Part shown: piece after piece, positions 23,431 through 33,712 of the stretch
Numbering within the stretch: the stretch's first letter is position 1
Layout of the letters: the number at the start of each line of letters is the position of its first letter
Assembly: GCF_039522025.1 (NCBI RefSeq)
Contig: NZ_BAAADB010000006.1
Span: forward strand, 14,863 to 78,862
Direction: 5' to 3'
From: Deinococcus depolymerans
GTDB taxonomy: Bacteria; Deinococcota; Deinococci; Deinococcales; Deinococcaceae
DNA: 64,000 bases
Translations under genes and position numbers: made by a program
Notes under the pieces: generated by a model
Database searches by the model: none
What the model was told of the DNA's origin: nothing
The model's input: the letters and a program-made list of their open reading frames with translations, nothing else

Positions 23431-23658
23431 TTAAGTACCCTTGATCTTCGCCGTTCCGTCCGGGGATTCCTGGGCCGCGTGCTGCTCCTGGATGTCGGCG
23501 GTGGCGGCCCGGTCCTCCGGCGTGGCGGGCCCGCCCTGCACGGTCCCGTCGAGGTTGGTGTTGGCGCCCTGCGTGGCGTGATCGCTGCCCGAGTGCTGCT
23601 GCGCCGCTTCCGGCGTGCTCAGGCTGTCCGGCGCGTTTCCTGCGGTTTCATCTGCCAT
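23431..23658 (-). CDS. small hydrophilic low-complexity protein
   Basis: 75 residues, rich in Ala, Gln, Thr, Gly and Asp and without hydrophobic segments (for example [19 protein letters not shown]). It looks intrinsically disordered, like small stress or desiccation proteins, but no family motif is seen. A very good ribosome site (GGGGAGGAAAG) eight bases before the ATG supports it as a real gene. It lies just upstream of the SRPBCC gene on the same strand. Confidence 0.6.
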   Translation of the reverse strand: MADETAGNAPDSLSTPEAAQQHSGSDHATQGANTNLDGTVQGGPATPEDRAATADIQEQHAAQESPDGTAKIKGT

Positions 23659-23824
23659 GCCCTTTCCTCCCCTTCACGAGAACGAACGACCTCCAGTGGG
23701 CCTCACGGCTTTCGGTGCCTTCATCCTGGCGCACGCCCCCCGGGCGGGACATGTGCGGCGGCCCAACGGGCGTCCATGGAACGTGCATTCATTGCGCGTG
23801 CGCTTGGTGGGCTACCCTGCCCTC

Positions 23825-24724
23825 ATGAGATCTTCCCCTGCTGCGGCCCGTCTGGACGCCCTTTCCCTGGCCGCGATCCTGGTCACGATCGTGTTCTGGG
23901 CCTCGGCGTTCGCGGGCATCCGGGCGGGACTGGATGCGTTCTCGCCGGGTCACGTGACGCTGTACCGTTTCCTGGTGGCCAGCGCGGCGCTGGGCGTGTA
24001 CGCGCTGGCCGCGCGGATTCCGGTGCCGCCCGTGGCGGACCTGGCGCGGATCGCGGCGCTGAGCTTCTCGGGCATCACGCTGTACCACGTGTGCCTGAAC
24101 TACGGCGAGGTGAGCGTCCCGGCGGGCACGGCCAGCCTGATCATCGCGGCGGGGCCGGTCATCACGGCGCTGCTCGCCACGCGGTTCGGCGGGGAGCGGC
24201 TGAACGCGCTGGGGTGGGCGGGGACGCTGGTCAGCCTGGGGGGCGTGGTGCTGATCCTGCTGGGGGGCGGGCAGGACCTGAGTTTCACGCGCGGGGCGCT
24301 GCTGATCCTGGCGGCGGCAGTGTTCACGAGCGTGTACTTCGTGTTTCAGAAGCCGCTGCTGTCGCGCATGAACCCGCTGCATTTCACGGTGTGGTCCCTG
24401 ATGCTGGGGACCGTGCCGATGCTGGCGTTCCTGCCGGGGTTCGGAACGGAGCTGCGCGCCGCGCCGCTGGGCGCACACCTGGCAATGGTGTACATCGGGC
24501 TGTTCCCGGCGGCGCTGGCGTACCTGACGTGGACGTTCGCGCTCGCGCGGGTGGGGGCGGGCGTGACGACCTCGTTCCTGTACGTGTCGCCGGTGTTCGC
24601 GGTGCTGATCGCGTGGGCGTGGCTGGGTGAGGTCCCGACCCTGGTGACGCTGCTGGGCGGCCTGATCGCGGTGGCGGGCGTGGTGCTGGTGAACACGCGC
24701 GGGCGGCCGGCGGTGCGGGCGTGA
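23825..24724 (+). CDS. EamA/DMT superfamily transporter
   Basis: 299 residues with ten hydrophobic helices in two EamA repeats (first repeat opens [20 protein letters not shown]; second [19 protein letters not shown]). A metabolite or drug exporter of the RhaT/YdcZ-like class; substrate unknown. ATG 23825 is six bases after TACCCT (leaderless). The stop overlaps the GTG of the next gene (GTGA), so it is translationally coupled to the ABC fusion protein. Confidence 0.85.
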   Translation: MRSSPAAARLDALSLAAILVTIVFWASAFAGIRAGLDAFSPGHVTLYRFLVASAALGVYALAARIPVPPVADLARIAALSFSGITLYHVCLNYGEVSVPAGTASLIIAAGPVITALLATRFGGERLNALGWAGTLVSLGGVVLILLGGGQDLSFTRGALLILAAAVFTSVYFVFQKPLLSRMNPLHFTVWSLMLGTVPMLAFLPGFGTELRAAPLGAHLAMVYIGLFPAALAYLTWTFALARVGAGVTTSFLYVSPVFAVLIAWAWLGEVPTLVTLLGGLIAVAGVVLVNTRGRPAVRA

Positions 24725-26196
24725 GCGCCGCGCCGGACGCGCCCCTGTCGGCGCAGGACGTGACGGTCCGGCTGGGCGGCGAGGTGATCCTCAGCGGCGT
24801 GACGCTGGATGTCCGGCGGGGCGAGTTCCTGGCGTTGATCGGCCCGTCGGGCGGCGGCAAGAGCACGCTGCTGCGGGTGCTGGCCGGGCTGCTGAAACCC
24901 GGGTCGGGCACCGTGAGGATCGGCACGCCGCCCGCGCTGGTCTTCCAGGATTACCGGTTGCTGCCGTGGCGCAGCGCCCTGCGGAACGTGGCGTTGCCCG
25001 CCGACCTGGGGGCCGGGGGGGGCCTGCCGCCGGCCGAGGCGCTGCGGCTGGTGGGCATGGAGGAGTACGGCTCGTACTTCCCGGCGCAGCTGTCGGGCGG
25101 GATGCGGGCGCGGGTGGCGCTGGCCCGCGCACTGGCGCAGAGCGGGGACGTGCTGCTGCTGGACGAACCGTTCGCGGCGCTGGACGCGCTGGTCCGCGAG
25201 CGTTTCAACGCCGAGTTGCGGCACCTGCACGAGAAGACCGGCCGGACGACGGTGCTGGTCACGCACTCGATCCGCGAGGCGGTGTGGCTGGCCGACCGGG
25301 TGGCGGTGCTGCGCGACGGGCGGATCGTCGAGGTGCTCGACACGCGCGGCGAGGGCCGCGTGAGCGCGTACACGGACGGGCTGGAGGCGCACCTGCGCTC
25401 GGTGCTGGGCACCGGGGATTCCACGCGGCTGCGCGCCGAGTCCCCGGAGCGGCGCAGCCTGGCGTGGCTGCTGCCGGCGCTGGCGGTGGCCCTGGCGCTG
25501 GTGGGGTGGCAGGTGGGCGCGTCGGCATTGAACCAGCCGTTCCTGCTGCCCACCCCGGCCGCGGTGTGGCAGGAGGCCGCGCGGACCGTGCCGGCGCTGG
25601 CGGCGGCGTTCTGGGTGACGGTCCGCACGGCGCTGCTGGGCACGCTGCTGGGCGCACTGGGCGGCGTGCTGATCGGGTACCCGCTGGCGAAGTGGCGCGG
25701 CCTGGAACGGTTCCTGAGTCCGTTCATCGTGGCGTCGCAGAGCACGCCGATCGTGGTGCTCGCCCCGCTGCTGGTGTCGTGGCTGGGGTTCGGGTTCCTG
25801 CCCGCCGTGGTCGTGTCGGCCCTGAGTGCGCTGTACCCGATGCTGGTGGCGACCCTGGTGGGCGTGCGCGAGCAGGAGGGCACCTTCCATGAACTGTTCA
25901 GCACGCTGCGCGCGTCGGGGTGGCAGCGGCTGACGCGGCTGGAACTGCCGGGCGCGCTGCCGGTCCTGCTGGGGGGCCTGCGGCTGGCGGCCAGTCTGGC
26001 GCTGATCGGGGCGGTCGTGTGGGAGTTCGTGGACCCCAACCAGAAGGGCCTGGGGCTGTCGGTGCAGGTGGCGGGCGTGTACCAGAACAAGGCGGCGCAG
26101 TTCGCGGCGATCGCGCTGCTGGTCGGGTACGGGGTGCTGGTGTACGCGTTGATCACGGGCCTGGAACGCCGCGTGATGCGGCGGCGGGGTCGGTAG
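24721..26196 (+). CDS. ABC transporter, fused ATPase and permease (NitT/TauT type)
   Basis: 491 residues. Residues 1-205 are an ABC ATPase of the nitrate/sulfonate/taurine class: Walker [11 protein letters not shown]-loop [10 protein letters not shown], signature [17 protein letters not shown], Walker [16 protein letters not shown]-loop VTHSIREA. Residues about 240-490 are a six-helix permease with EAA-loop region [16 protein letters not shown]. These domains are normally two proteins (SsuB and SsuC, or ThiZ and ThiX). Likely uptake of a small organic nutrient such as a thiamin precursor, sulfonate or similar, but no substrate-binding protein is nearby, so this is inference. Confidence 0.82.
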   Translation: MSAAPDAPLSAQDVTVRLGGEVILSGVTLDVRRGEFLALIGPSGGGKSTLLRVLAGLLKPGSGTVRIGTPPALVFQDYRLLPWRSALRNVALPADLGAGGGLPPAEALRLVGMEEYGSYFPAQLSGGMRARVALARALAQSGDVLLLDEPFAALDALVRERFNAELRHLHEKTGRTTVLVTHSIREAVWLADRVAVLRDGRIVEVLDTRGEGRVSAYTDGLEAHLRSVLGTGDSTRLRAESPERRSLAWLLPALAVALALVGWQVGASALNQPFLLPTPAAVWQEAARTVPALAAAFWVTVRTALLGTLLGALGGVLIGYPLAKWRGLERFLSPFIVASQSTPIVVLAPLLVSWLGFGFLPAVVVSALSALYPMLVATLVGVREQEGTFHELFSTLRASGWQRLTRLELPGALPVLLGGLRLAASLALIGAVVWEFVDPNQKGLGLSVQVAGVYQNKAAQFAAIALLVGYGVLVYALITGLERRVMRRRGR

Positions 26197-26242
26197 GCGT
26201 TCACCCGGACGGCCGGGCGCGCCGGACGCTACCCTGGGCCGC

Positions 26243-26653
26243 ATGGACAGACCGCTGGTGTGTGTGGGGGCGCTCGTGTGGGGCAAAGACGGCCGGGTGC
26301 TGCTGGTCCGGACCACCAAGTGGCGCGGCCTGTGGGGGGTGCCCGGAGGGAAGGTCGAGTGGGGCGAGACGCTGCTGGACGCCGTGACCCGTGAGTTCCG
26401 CGAGGAGGTGGGCCTGGAGTTGCGGGACGTGCTGTACGCGCAGACGCAGGAGTCGGTCCTGAACCCGGAGTTCCATAAGCCCGCGCACATGCTGCTGGTG
26501 GATTTCTTTGCCAGCACCGACGGGCACGAGGTCACGCCGAACGAGGAGATCGAGGAGTGGGCCTGGGTGCACCTGCACGCGGCGCTGGCGTACCCGCTGA
26601 ACGGCGTGACGCGCACGCTGGTGGAACTGGCCCTGCAGCGGGGTGAGCAGTGA
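26243..26653 (+). CDS. Nudix hydrolase
   Basis: 136 residues with a complete Nudix box: [14 protein letters not shown] followed by [12 protein letters not shown], matching G-x5-E-x7-REU-x-EE-x-GU. It hydrolyses a nucleoside diphosphate linked to some moiety; substrate unknown. Deinococci carry many Nudix enzymes. ATG 26243 is seven bases after TACCCT (leaderless). The gene overlaps the following SDR gene (GTGA), forming a two-gene unit. Confidence 0.92.
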   Translation: MDRPLVCVGALVWGKDGRVLLVRTTKWRGLWGVPGGKVEWGETLLDAVTREFREEVGLELRDVLYAQTQESVLNPEFHKPAHMLLVDFFASTDGHEVTPNEEIEEWAWVHLHAALAYPLNGVTRTLVELALQRGEQ

Positions 26654-27402
26654 CGGACCGGGACCCGGCGGGGAACGGTCCGGTGTCCCGCGGTACGGCG
26701 CTGGTGACCGGCGCGGCGCGCGGGATCGGGCGGGCGCTGGCGGTGGCGCTGGCGGCCGAGGGTTTCGATGTGGCCGTGCATTACCGCGGCAGCGAGGCAG
26801 ACGCGCAGGAGACGGCGCGGTTGTGCCGCGAGCGGGGCGTGCAGGCCGCGACGCTGATGGCCGACGTGACAGACCCGGCGCAGGCGCGGGCGCTGGTGCG
26901 TTCGGCGCACGCCGCCTTCGGGGGGTCGGGGCTGGCGGTCCTCGTGAACAACGTGGGCAATTACGTGCACCGGCCCCTGCTGGACACCACGGACGAACAG
27001 TGGGCCGACATGCTGGGCAGTAACCTGACGGCCACCTTCGCCACCTGCCAGGAGGCCGCGCCGCTGCTGCGTGCGCGGGGCTGGGGCCGCATCGTGAACC
27101 TGGGGTACGCGGGGGCGGCGTCGAACGTGGCGCGGCCCGGCATCGTGCCGTACGTGATTGCCAAGGCCGGGGTGCTGCAACTGAGCCGGTCGCTGGCGGT
27201 GGTGCTGGCCGGGTCGGGCGTCAGCGTGAACGTGGTCAGTCCCGGCGTGATCGAGACCAGCGTGAGCCAGCCGGTCGCGCAGATTCCGGCGGGGCGGGCC
27301 GGGACCGTGCAGGAACTCGTGGACGCTGCCCTGGGGTTCGTGCGCGCCAGTGACTACCTGACCGGGCAGGAGCTGGAAGTGGCCGGGGGCTGGCACCTGT
27401 AG
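26650..27402 (+). CDS. SDR family oxidoreductase
   Basis: 250 residues with a Rossmann fold of the classical short-chain dehydrogenases: [12 protein letters not shown] (cofactor loop), LVNNVGNY (NNxG) and YVIAKAG (catalytic Tyr-x3-Lys). The usual catalytic Ser before the Tyr is not clear in [12 protein letters not shown], so the exact activity is uncertain. The pattern is closest to 3-oxoacyl-ACP-reductase or pteridine-reductase-like SDRs. It starts at a GTG overlapping the Nudix stop. Confidence 0.85.
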   Translation: MTDRDPAGNGPVSRGTALVTGAARGIGRALAVALAAEGFDVAVHYRGSEADAQETARLCRERGVQAATLMADVTDPAQARALVRSAHAAFGGSGLAVLVNNVGNYVHRPLLDTTDEQWADMLGSNLTATFATCQEAAPLLRARGWGRIVNLGYAGAASNVARPGIVPYVIAKAGVLQLSRSLAVVLAGSGVSVNVVSPGVIETSVSQPVAQIPAGRAGTVQELVDAALGFVRASDYLTGQELEVAGGWHL

Positions 27403-27895
27403 ATCGGGGCGGCCGGGGGCGGGCGGTTGGCCCGGATGGGCGCGTGTCAAGCGAGGGTGCCGCACCCCCCGTGACCATGAATTCATGAGTCCCTGGCCAC
27501 TGTTTTCGCTTTCGAATCCGGCCTCCGGTGCGCCCATCGACAACCGGGAGCGTTTTCTGTCGTTCCAGACGGCACCGATGACATTCTGTTCCGCTCACGA
27601 CACATGAGATAAATGAGTCCTCTCTCATGTTCAGGCAGTCCAGGTACACCCGTTCGGATATACCGGACACAACTTTTGGTGTAGTGATCGGGTTTTTCCG
27701 GCCATTCCGGTTCACCCGAAGACAAATGTGACCAATTCCACACGGTTTCATGCACCGCCGCCCCACCTGTGCGTATCATCATCAAAGTTCCCACAACCAC
27801 ACGAAATTACTGCAGCGGCCCACGCCCCAGCGCACCGGCCCTCCCTGCACCCATTTCGCCGTGAGGTCACTCAGGAACACCCCAGGAGGTCCACC
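27403..27895. other. noncoding region upstream of the secreted proteases
   Basis: 493 bases without a convincing gene. The stretch from about 27470 to 27790 is visibly less GC-rich than its surroundings and uses words such as ATGAATTCATGAG and GGATATACCGG. The minus-strand reading frames here have unnatural composition. It presumably holds the protease promoter; the only clear signal is the AGGAGGT ribosome site at 27884-27890. Confidence 0.5.
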
Positions 27896-29434
<1,539 letters not shown>

Positions 29435-29445
29435 ACCGCGCCCAC

Positions 29446-29475
29446 CCCGGACCGTCCTCCCCACGGGGCGGTCCG
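29446..29475 (+). terminator. hairpin between the two protease genes
   Basis: CGGACCG (29448-29454) pairs with CGGTCCG (29469-29475) around an inner CCCC/GGGG stem, followed by TTTCG. It could end or attenuate transcripts from the S8 gene before the S1 gene. Confidence 0.55.
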
Positions 29476-29511
29476 TTTCGCTCGCCCGCCCCTCCCCTGA
29501 CGAGGTTCCCC

Positions 29512-30363
29512 ATGTTCAAACCCCTGCACGCCGTCCTGACCGCCGTGGGCCTGCTGGCCCTCTCTGCCTGCTCCACCCAGTCCACCCCCAGCGCCGGGGC
29601 CGCGCTGCCCGCCGAATCCCTGACCGTGACCGGCACCACCCCCGCCTTCAGTGACCTGAGCAGCCAGATCGTGTACGGCACCGTCACCAGCGTCACCAAC
29701 CGCCCCTACCAGGTCAGCGTGACCCCCAGCACCGAACTCTCGGGCGGCTGGTGCGGCGGCACCCTGATCAGCTCGACCTGGATCCTGACCGCCGCGCACT
29801 GCGTGGACGGCTACGCCGCCAGCTCCATGCGCGTGCGCGCCGGCATCAACAACCTGACCACCAGCACCGGGCAGCTGCGCACCGCCGCGCAGATCATCAT
29901 GCACCCCAGCTACAACACCAGCACCTCCGCCAACGACATCGCCCTGATCCGCGTGAGCGCCTTCACGCTGGGCAGCACCGTGCAGCCCGCCGCGCTGCCC
30001 GGCAACGCGGTCGAGGCCATCCTGGACGTGAACGGCAAGAGCGCCACCGTCAGCGGCTGGGGCAAGACCGAGACCGGCGCGTACAGCAACACCGCGCTGC
30101 GTGAAGTCACCATTCCCATCACACCCACCGGCACCGACTGCGGCACCCGCCCCGCCAACACCATCTGCGGGAAGTACGCCAGCGGCAAGGACTCCTGCAA
30201 CGGCGACAGCGGCGGCCCGCTCGCCGCGCCCTACAACGGCAAGTTCTACGTGCTGGGCGCCGTCAGCTACGGCCCGGCCGCGTGCCGCGGCTACGGCGTG
30301 TACACCCGCGTGAACGGCTTCATCAACTGGATCGCGCAGAACACCGGCATCGCCGCGCAGTAA
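29512..30363 (+). CDS. S1 family trypsin-like serine protease, lipoprotein
   Basis: 283 residues. Lipobox LSAC gives a lipid-anchored Cys near residue 19. A short pro-region leads to a chymotrypsin-fold domain: N-terminus IVYGTVTSV, His in LTAAHCVDG, Asp in NDIALIRV, Ser in CNGDSGGPLAAP, and substrate-pocket strand VSYGPAACRG. Asp six residues before Ser (KDSCNGDSGG) predicts trypsin-like specificity for Lys/Arg. It lies 77 bases after the subtilisin gene and probably forms an extracellular proteolysis pair with it. ATG 29512 opens the signal peptide. Confidence 0.92.
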   Translation: MFKPLHAVLTAVGLLALSACSTQSTPSAGAALPAESLTVTGTTPAFSDLSSQIVYGTVTSVTNRPYQVSVTPSTELSGGWCGGTLISSTWILTAAHCVDGYAASSMRVRAGINNLTTSTGQLRTAAQIIMHPSYNTSTSANDIALIRVSAFTLGSTVQPAALPGNAVEAILDVNGKSATVSGWGKTETGAYSNTALREVTIPITPTGTDCGTRPANTICGKYASGKDSCNGDSGGPLAAPYNGKFYVLGAVSYGPAACRGYGVYTRVNGFINWIAQNTGIAAQ

Positions 30364-30377
30364 CCCGTTCCACCCAC

Positions 30378-30412
30378 AGGCGAACCGCGGCTCCCTCCCG
30401 CCCGGTTCGCCT
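30378..30412 (+). terminator. terminator after the S1 protease gene
   Basis: Perfect 9-bp stem AGGCGAACC / GGTTCGCCT with a 17-base loop and a following T-rich TTCTGCTGC. Confidence 0.65.
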
Positions 30413-30439
30413 TCTGCTGCCGCGCCTCCATCCGCGAGA

Positions 30440-31069
30440 ATGGAGCGCGTGCCCCTTCCCGCTCCGCTGACCAGCCACGCCCAGGCGACCGCGCACCTGT
30501 CCCTCGATCCCATCCTGGCCGGGGTGATCGCCCGCGTGGGCGACCTGCCGGTCCTGACCCCCACCCCCGACCCGTTCGGAACGCTGATCCGCAACGTGAC
30601 CGGGCAGCAGCTGAGCGTGAAGGCCGCCGCCAGCATCCACGCCCGCCTGACCGGCACGCTGGGCGAGGTGAGCGCCGACACCCTGCTGGCCACCAGCGGC
30701 GACACCCTGCGCGGCACCGGCCTGTCCTGGGCGAAGGTCCGCACCGTGCAGGCCATCGCGCAGGCCGCGAAGACCGGCGCGGTGAACTTCGCGCACCTGA
30801 GCGAGCAGGACGACGAGACCGTGATCCGCGAACTGCTGCCCCTGCCCGGCATCGGCCGCTGGACCGCCGAGATGTTTCTGATGTTCGCCCTGGCCCGCCC
30901 CGACGTGTTCAGCCTCGGCGACCTCGCGCTGCGCCAGGGCCTCGCGCGGCTGCACCCGGACACCCCCAGCGCCGAGGTGCTGTCCCGCTGGGCCCCGTAC
31001 CGCACCCTCGCCGCCCGCTACGTCTGGGCCGACAACGCCCGCGTGAAGGGCGGCGGGGAACCGGTGTAA
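30440..31069 (+). CDS. alkA: DNA-3-methyladenine glycosylase II (AlkA-like)
   Basis: 209 residues of the HhH-GPD base-excision superfamily. Helix-hairpin-helix LLPLPGIGRWTAEMFLM and catalytic Asp in VFSLGDLALRQG are clear; the block NVTGQQLSVKAAASIHARL is typical of AlkA. It removes alkylated purines from DNA. Compared with E. coli AlkA it lacks the N-terminal beta domain, as do many bacterial short AlkA proteins. No strong ribosome site; start at ATG 30440. Confidence 0.88.
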   Translation: MERVPLPAPLTSHAQATAHLSLDPILAGVIARVGDLPVLTPTPDPFGTLIRNVTGQQLSVKAAASIHARLTGTLGEVSADTLLATSGDTLRGTGLSWAKVRTVQAIAQAAKTGAVNFAHLSEQDDETVIRELLPLPGIGRWTAEMFLMFALARPDVFSLGDLALRQGLARLHPDTPSAEVLSRWAPYRTLAARYVWADNARVKGGGEPV

Positions 31070-31122
31070 GCGGCGGATGGCGTGTGCGCGGCGAACCCGC
31101 CTGCGTCAATCCCACCCACTCC

Positions 31123-31776
31123 CTACTGCCGCTTCTGCCACTCCTCGAAGGGAATGCGGTCGATGACGAAGGTGTCGCGCGTGCGGGCGTACGTGCCGCG
31201 GCCGCCCATGCGGCCGACCAGGTCCAGCGCGGCCGTGTCCACGTGGTGCCGCTCGGCGTCCTGCACGGCGTCCGAGCGCAGGGTCAGGCCCAGCACCTCG
31301 CCCAGGATGATGCGGGTGCGGCCGATGGTCAGGGTCTGCACCTCGCGGCATTCCAGCGCGGCGGGCGCGGCGGCCACACGCGGCACACGGACCTTCACGC
31401 CCGGCAGCAGGGGAATGCCGAGTGCCTCGGGTTCCGCGTGCCCGCGCGGGAAATCCGTGGCGGTGGCGTTCATGGTGACGGCCAGCGCCTCGCTGACGAG
31501 GTTCACGGTGAACTCGCCGCCCGCACCGATGTTCAGCGCGGTGTCCTTGGGTGTGCCGTCGGCGCGGTCACCCGGCGCGAACGCCACGACGGGCGGATCG
31601 CTGCCCATCAGCCCGAAGAACGAGTACGGCGCGAGGTTCACGTGCCCGTCCGCGCCCAGCGTCCCCACCCAAGCGATGGGGCGCGGTACGACGGTGGCGG
31701 TCAGCAGCTTGTAACGCGCGGCGGCGGGCAGCGCGGTCAGGTCGAAGTGTTGAACGTCCGGCGGGGCCTGGGTCAT
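31123..31776 (-). CDS. flavin reductase family protein
   Basis: 217 residues of the FMN-binding split-barrel family (the DIM6/NTAB-like subgroup): LLTATVVPRPIAWVGTLGADG, NLAPYSFFGLMGSDPPVV and FTVNLVSEALA are diagnostic. It binds FMN and may act as a reductase or an uncharacterised flavoprotein. ATG 31776 is six bases after TACGCT (leaderless). Divergent from xseB with 29 bases between start codons. Confidence 0.85.
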   Translation of the reverse strand: MTQAPPDVQHFDLTALPAAARYKLLTATVVPRPIAWVGTLGADGHVNLAPYSFFGLMGSDPPVVAFAPGDRADGTPKDTALNIGAGGEFTVNLVSEALAVTMNATATDFPRGHAEPEALGIPLLPGVKVRVPRVAAAPAALECREVQTLTIGRTRIILGEVLGLTLRSDAVQDAERHHVDTAALDLVGRMGGRGTYARTRDTFVIDRIPFEEWQKRQ

Positions 31777-31805
31777 GCCGGCAGCGTAGCGGTAGCATGG
31801 CGCCC

Positions 31806-32063
31806 ATGACTGAGCCCCAGGCCACCCCGCAGTCCACCGGCACGTACCGCGAGGCCTACGCCCGCCTGTCGCGCATCGCGGCGGAACTGGAATCCGGCGA
31901 GGCCGACCTCGACCGCGTGCTGCCGCTGCTGGAGGAAGCCCGCGAGGCCTACGCGCAGTGCCGCGCGCGCATCGAGGCGGTGCGCGCCGTCCTGGCCGGC
32001 GACTGGGCCGACGAGGACGCCGGAAACGACGCAGACGGGACTGACGCGGACGACGGGGCGTAG
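31806..32063 (+). CDS. xseB: exodeoxyribonuclease VII small subunit
   Basis: 85 residues. The conserved helical pair TYREAYARLSRIAAELESGEADLDRVLPLLEEAREAY (split around the central turn) is the XseB fold that packs along XseA. The C-terminal tail is acidic and low complexity. Exo VII degrades single-stranded DNA from both ends. The large subunit is not in the window. ATG 31806 is exactly seven bases after TAGCAT, which supports this start over the ATG at 31797. Confidence 0.85.
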   Translation: MTEPQATPQSTGTYREAYARLSRIAAELESGEADLDRVLPLLEEAREAYAQCRARIEAVRAVLAGDWADEDAGNDADGTDADDGA

Positions 32064-32079
32064 GCCATGCGTGGCAGGT

Positions 32080-32114
32080 GGGAGTGGGTCGGGGGTCATC
32101 CCCGACCCACTCCC
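32080..32114. terminator. terminator between xseB and the converging NAD(P)-binding gene
   Basis: Perfect 15-bp stem GGGAGTGGGTCGGGG with complement and loop GTCAT. It lies between two convergent genes and next to a heptanucleotide array. Confidence 0.8.
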
Positions 32115-32150
32115 CCTTCCCTGCTCCCTACTCCCTACCCCCTGCTCACC
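32114..32150 (-). repeat. heptanucleotide tandem array (GTAGGGA type) over a stop codon
   Basis: On the minus strand the units read GGGGTGA, GCAGGGG, GTAGGGA, GTAGGGA, GCAGGGA and AGGGGGA. The TAG stop of the gene at 32135-32788 lies inside the third unit. Confidence 0.65.
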
Positions 32151-32788
32151 CCCTGCAGGTCCGCGACGGCCTGCGCGACCGGGGTGTCCCCGGCGATCAC
32201 CTCGAAGGTCTGGCGCACGCTGCGCGGGTCGTTCAGGCAGGCAAGCACCACGGCGGCCACGTCGTCGCGGGGGATCATGCCGCGCGGGGCGGGCATTCCG
32301 GCACTGACCCGGCCGGAGCCCGGCGTGTCGCTCAGGCCGCCGGGCCGCAGGACGGTCCAGTCGAGCCCGCTGGCCTGCACGTGCGCGTCCGAGACGGCCT
32401 TCACGCGCAGCACGGCGTTCAGGAAGGGCGGCATCTGGTCCGGGCGGTCCACGCCCATGGAACTGACGACCACCAGGCGGCGGGGGCCGCCACTGCCGGC
32501 GCGGCGGACGAGTTCGTCGGTCAGGGCGATCAGGGCGTCCCCGTCGATGGCGCGGTAATGGCCGCCGGCCCCGCCGCCGGCGGCCCACACGACCGCTTCT
32601 GCGCCGTCCAGGGCGTGCCTCCAGTCGCCGGTCAGGTCGCCCAGGACGGGCGCGGCGCCACGCAGGGCGAGCATGTCCGCCTGGTCCTGCGTGCGGACCA
32701 GCGCCGTCACGTGATGTCCGGCCTGCGCGGCCTGCTGCACGACGCGGCGCCCCACGCCACCCGCCGCTCCGATGACAGTGATGTTCAT
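32135..32788 (-). CDS. NAD(P)-binding atypical SDR
   Basis: 217 residues. The Rossmann start ITVIGAAGGVGRRVVQQAAQAGH is followed by LVVVSSMGVDRPD and WTVLRPGGLSD, as in NmrA/YwnB-type NAD(P)H-binding proteins. Such proteins are reductases or redox sensors; the substrate is unknown. ATG 32788 is seven bases after TAGGCT (leaderless). The gene ends inside a heptanucleotide array, so its last residues (GVSRG) may vary between strains. Confidence 0.8.
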   Translation of the reverse strand: MNITVIGAAGGVGRRVVQQAAQAGHHVTALVRTQDQADMLALRGAAPVLGDLTGDWRHALDGAEAVVWAAGGGAGGHYRAIDGDALIALTDELVRRAGSGGPRRLVVVSSMGVDRPDQMPPFLNAVLRVKAVSDAHVQASGLDWTVLRPGGLSDTPGSGRVSAGMPAPRGMIPRDDVAAVVLACLNDPRSVRQTFEVIAGDTPVAQAVADLQGVSRG

Positions 32789-33027
32789 GCGGCCCAGCCT
32801 ACGCCCGCACCCGGCGGCGGTCACTGTCGGCCCGCCCACAGTGGGAAGCCGGGGAGCCCTTCACCCGCTCCGTTCAGGGTCGCCCGGCCACGACGGGCCC
32901 GTCCCGCGCGGCCCGCCACGCCCCCCTGCGGACGCGGCGTGGTCTGCGCGTCCGGGGCGGGCACCCGCGTGAATGGTGCGCAGGGTCGTCGGTGCAGGCC
33001 CGGCCGCAGGCGTATCCTCTGAACCTG

Positions 33028-33690
33028 ATGAGTGACGTCGCCCGCCCTGACCTGAACGGCTCCGCCTCTCCCACTCCGGCCGCCTCGCCCGCGCGGACCG
33101 CGCCGGAACCGGCCGCGCCTCACGTGCACCCGGCCGTGTACCGCTTCGTGGTGAACGTGACGTACCTGCCGGTCCTGGCGAGCGGCATGCACCTCGAGGT
33201 GCACGGGCGTGAACACGTTCCCGCGCCCGGCACGCCGCTGGTCGTGGCGGCCAATCACGTGAGCGGCCTGGACCCGTTCCTGGTGGCGCGGGCGCTGCCG
33301 CCGGGGCGGTTCCTGCAGTTCATGGCGAAGAAGGAACTGTTCGTGCCGCTGATCGGGGACGTGATCCGCGCCGGCGGGTCGTTCCCGGTGGACCGCAGCG
33401 GCAACGACCTGGGCGCGGTCCGCACGTCCCTGCGGATCCTGAAGGTGGGCGGCACGGTCGGGATCTTCCCGCAGGGCACGCGCGGCGGCGGCGAACTGCA
33501 CGGCGGGGCGGCGCTGATCGCCGCCAAGGGCCGCGCGCCGATCCTGCCGGCCGGGATCAGCCGCGACGGGAAACGCTGGATCGTGCGCTTCGGCGAGCCC
33601 ATCTCGCCGCGCGGCGGGATCAAGAACGTCACGGCGGAACTGGGCGAGGCGCTCTCGGCGCTGGCCGTGCCGGTCGGCCGGGCGTACTGA
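33028..33690 (+). CDS. plsC: 1-acyl-sn-glycerol-3-phosphate acyltransferase
   Basis: 220 residues of the PlsC/AGPAT family. Motif I is NHVSGLDPF (His and Asp catalytic), motif II around GGSFPVDRSG, motif III reads FPQGTR where FPEGTR is usual, so the motif Glu is Gln here, and motif IV is ILPAGIS. It acylates lysophosphatidic acid to phosphatidic acid at the membrane. ATG 33028 leaves a 40-residue Pro/Ala-rich N-terminus before the domain. Confidence 0.85.
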   Translation: MSDVARPDLNGSASPTPAASPARTAPEPAAPHVHPAVYRFVVNVTYLPVLASGMHLEVHGREHVPAPGTPLVVAANHVSGLDPFLVARALPPGRFLQFMAKKELFVPLIGDVIRAGGSFPVDRSGNDLGAVRTSLRILKVGGTVGIFPQGTRGGGELHGGAALIAAKGRAPILPAGISRDGKRWIVRFGEPISPRGGIKNVTAELGEALSALAVPVGRAY

Positions 33691-33712
33691 GCGGGGCCGC
33701 CGCCGTGCGCGC

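Noticed and set aside
24721..26196. Two separate genes for ATPase and permease
   Set aside because: The frame is continuous, with no stop, start with ribosome site or frameshift in the linker around residues 205-245, so a true fusion is the simpler reading.
27483..27800. 105-codon minus-strand frame before the S8 protease
   Set aside because: No ribosome site, mixed residue composition unlike a folded protein, and it would overlap the protease leader region.
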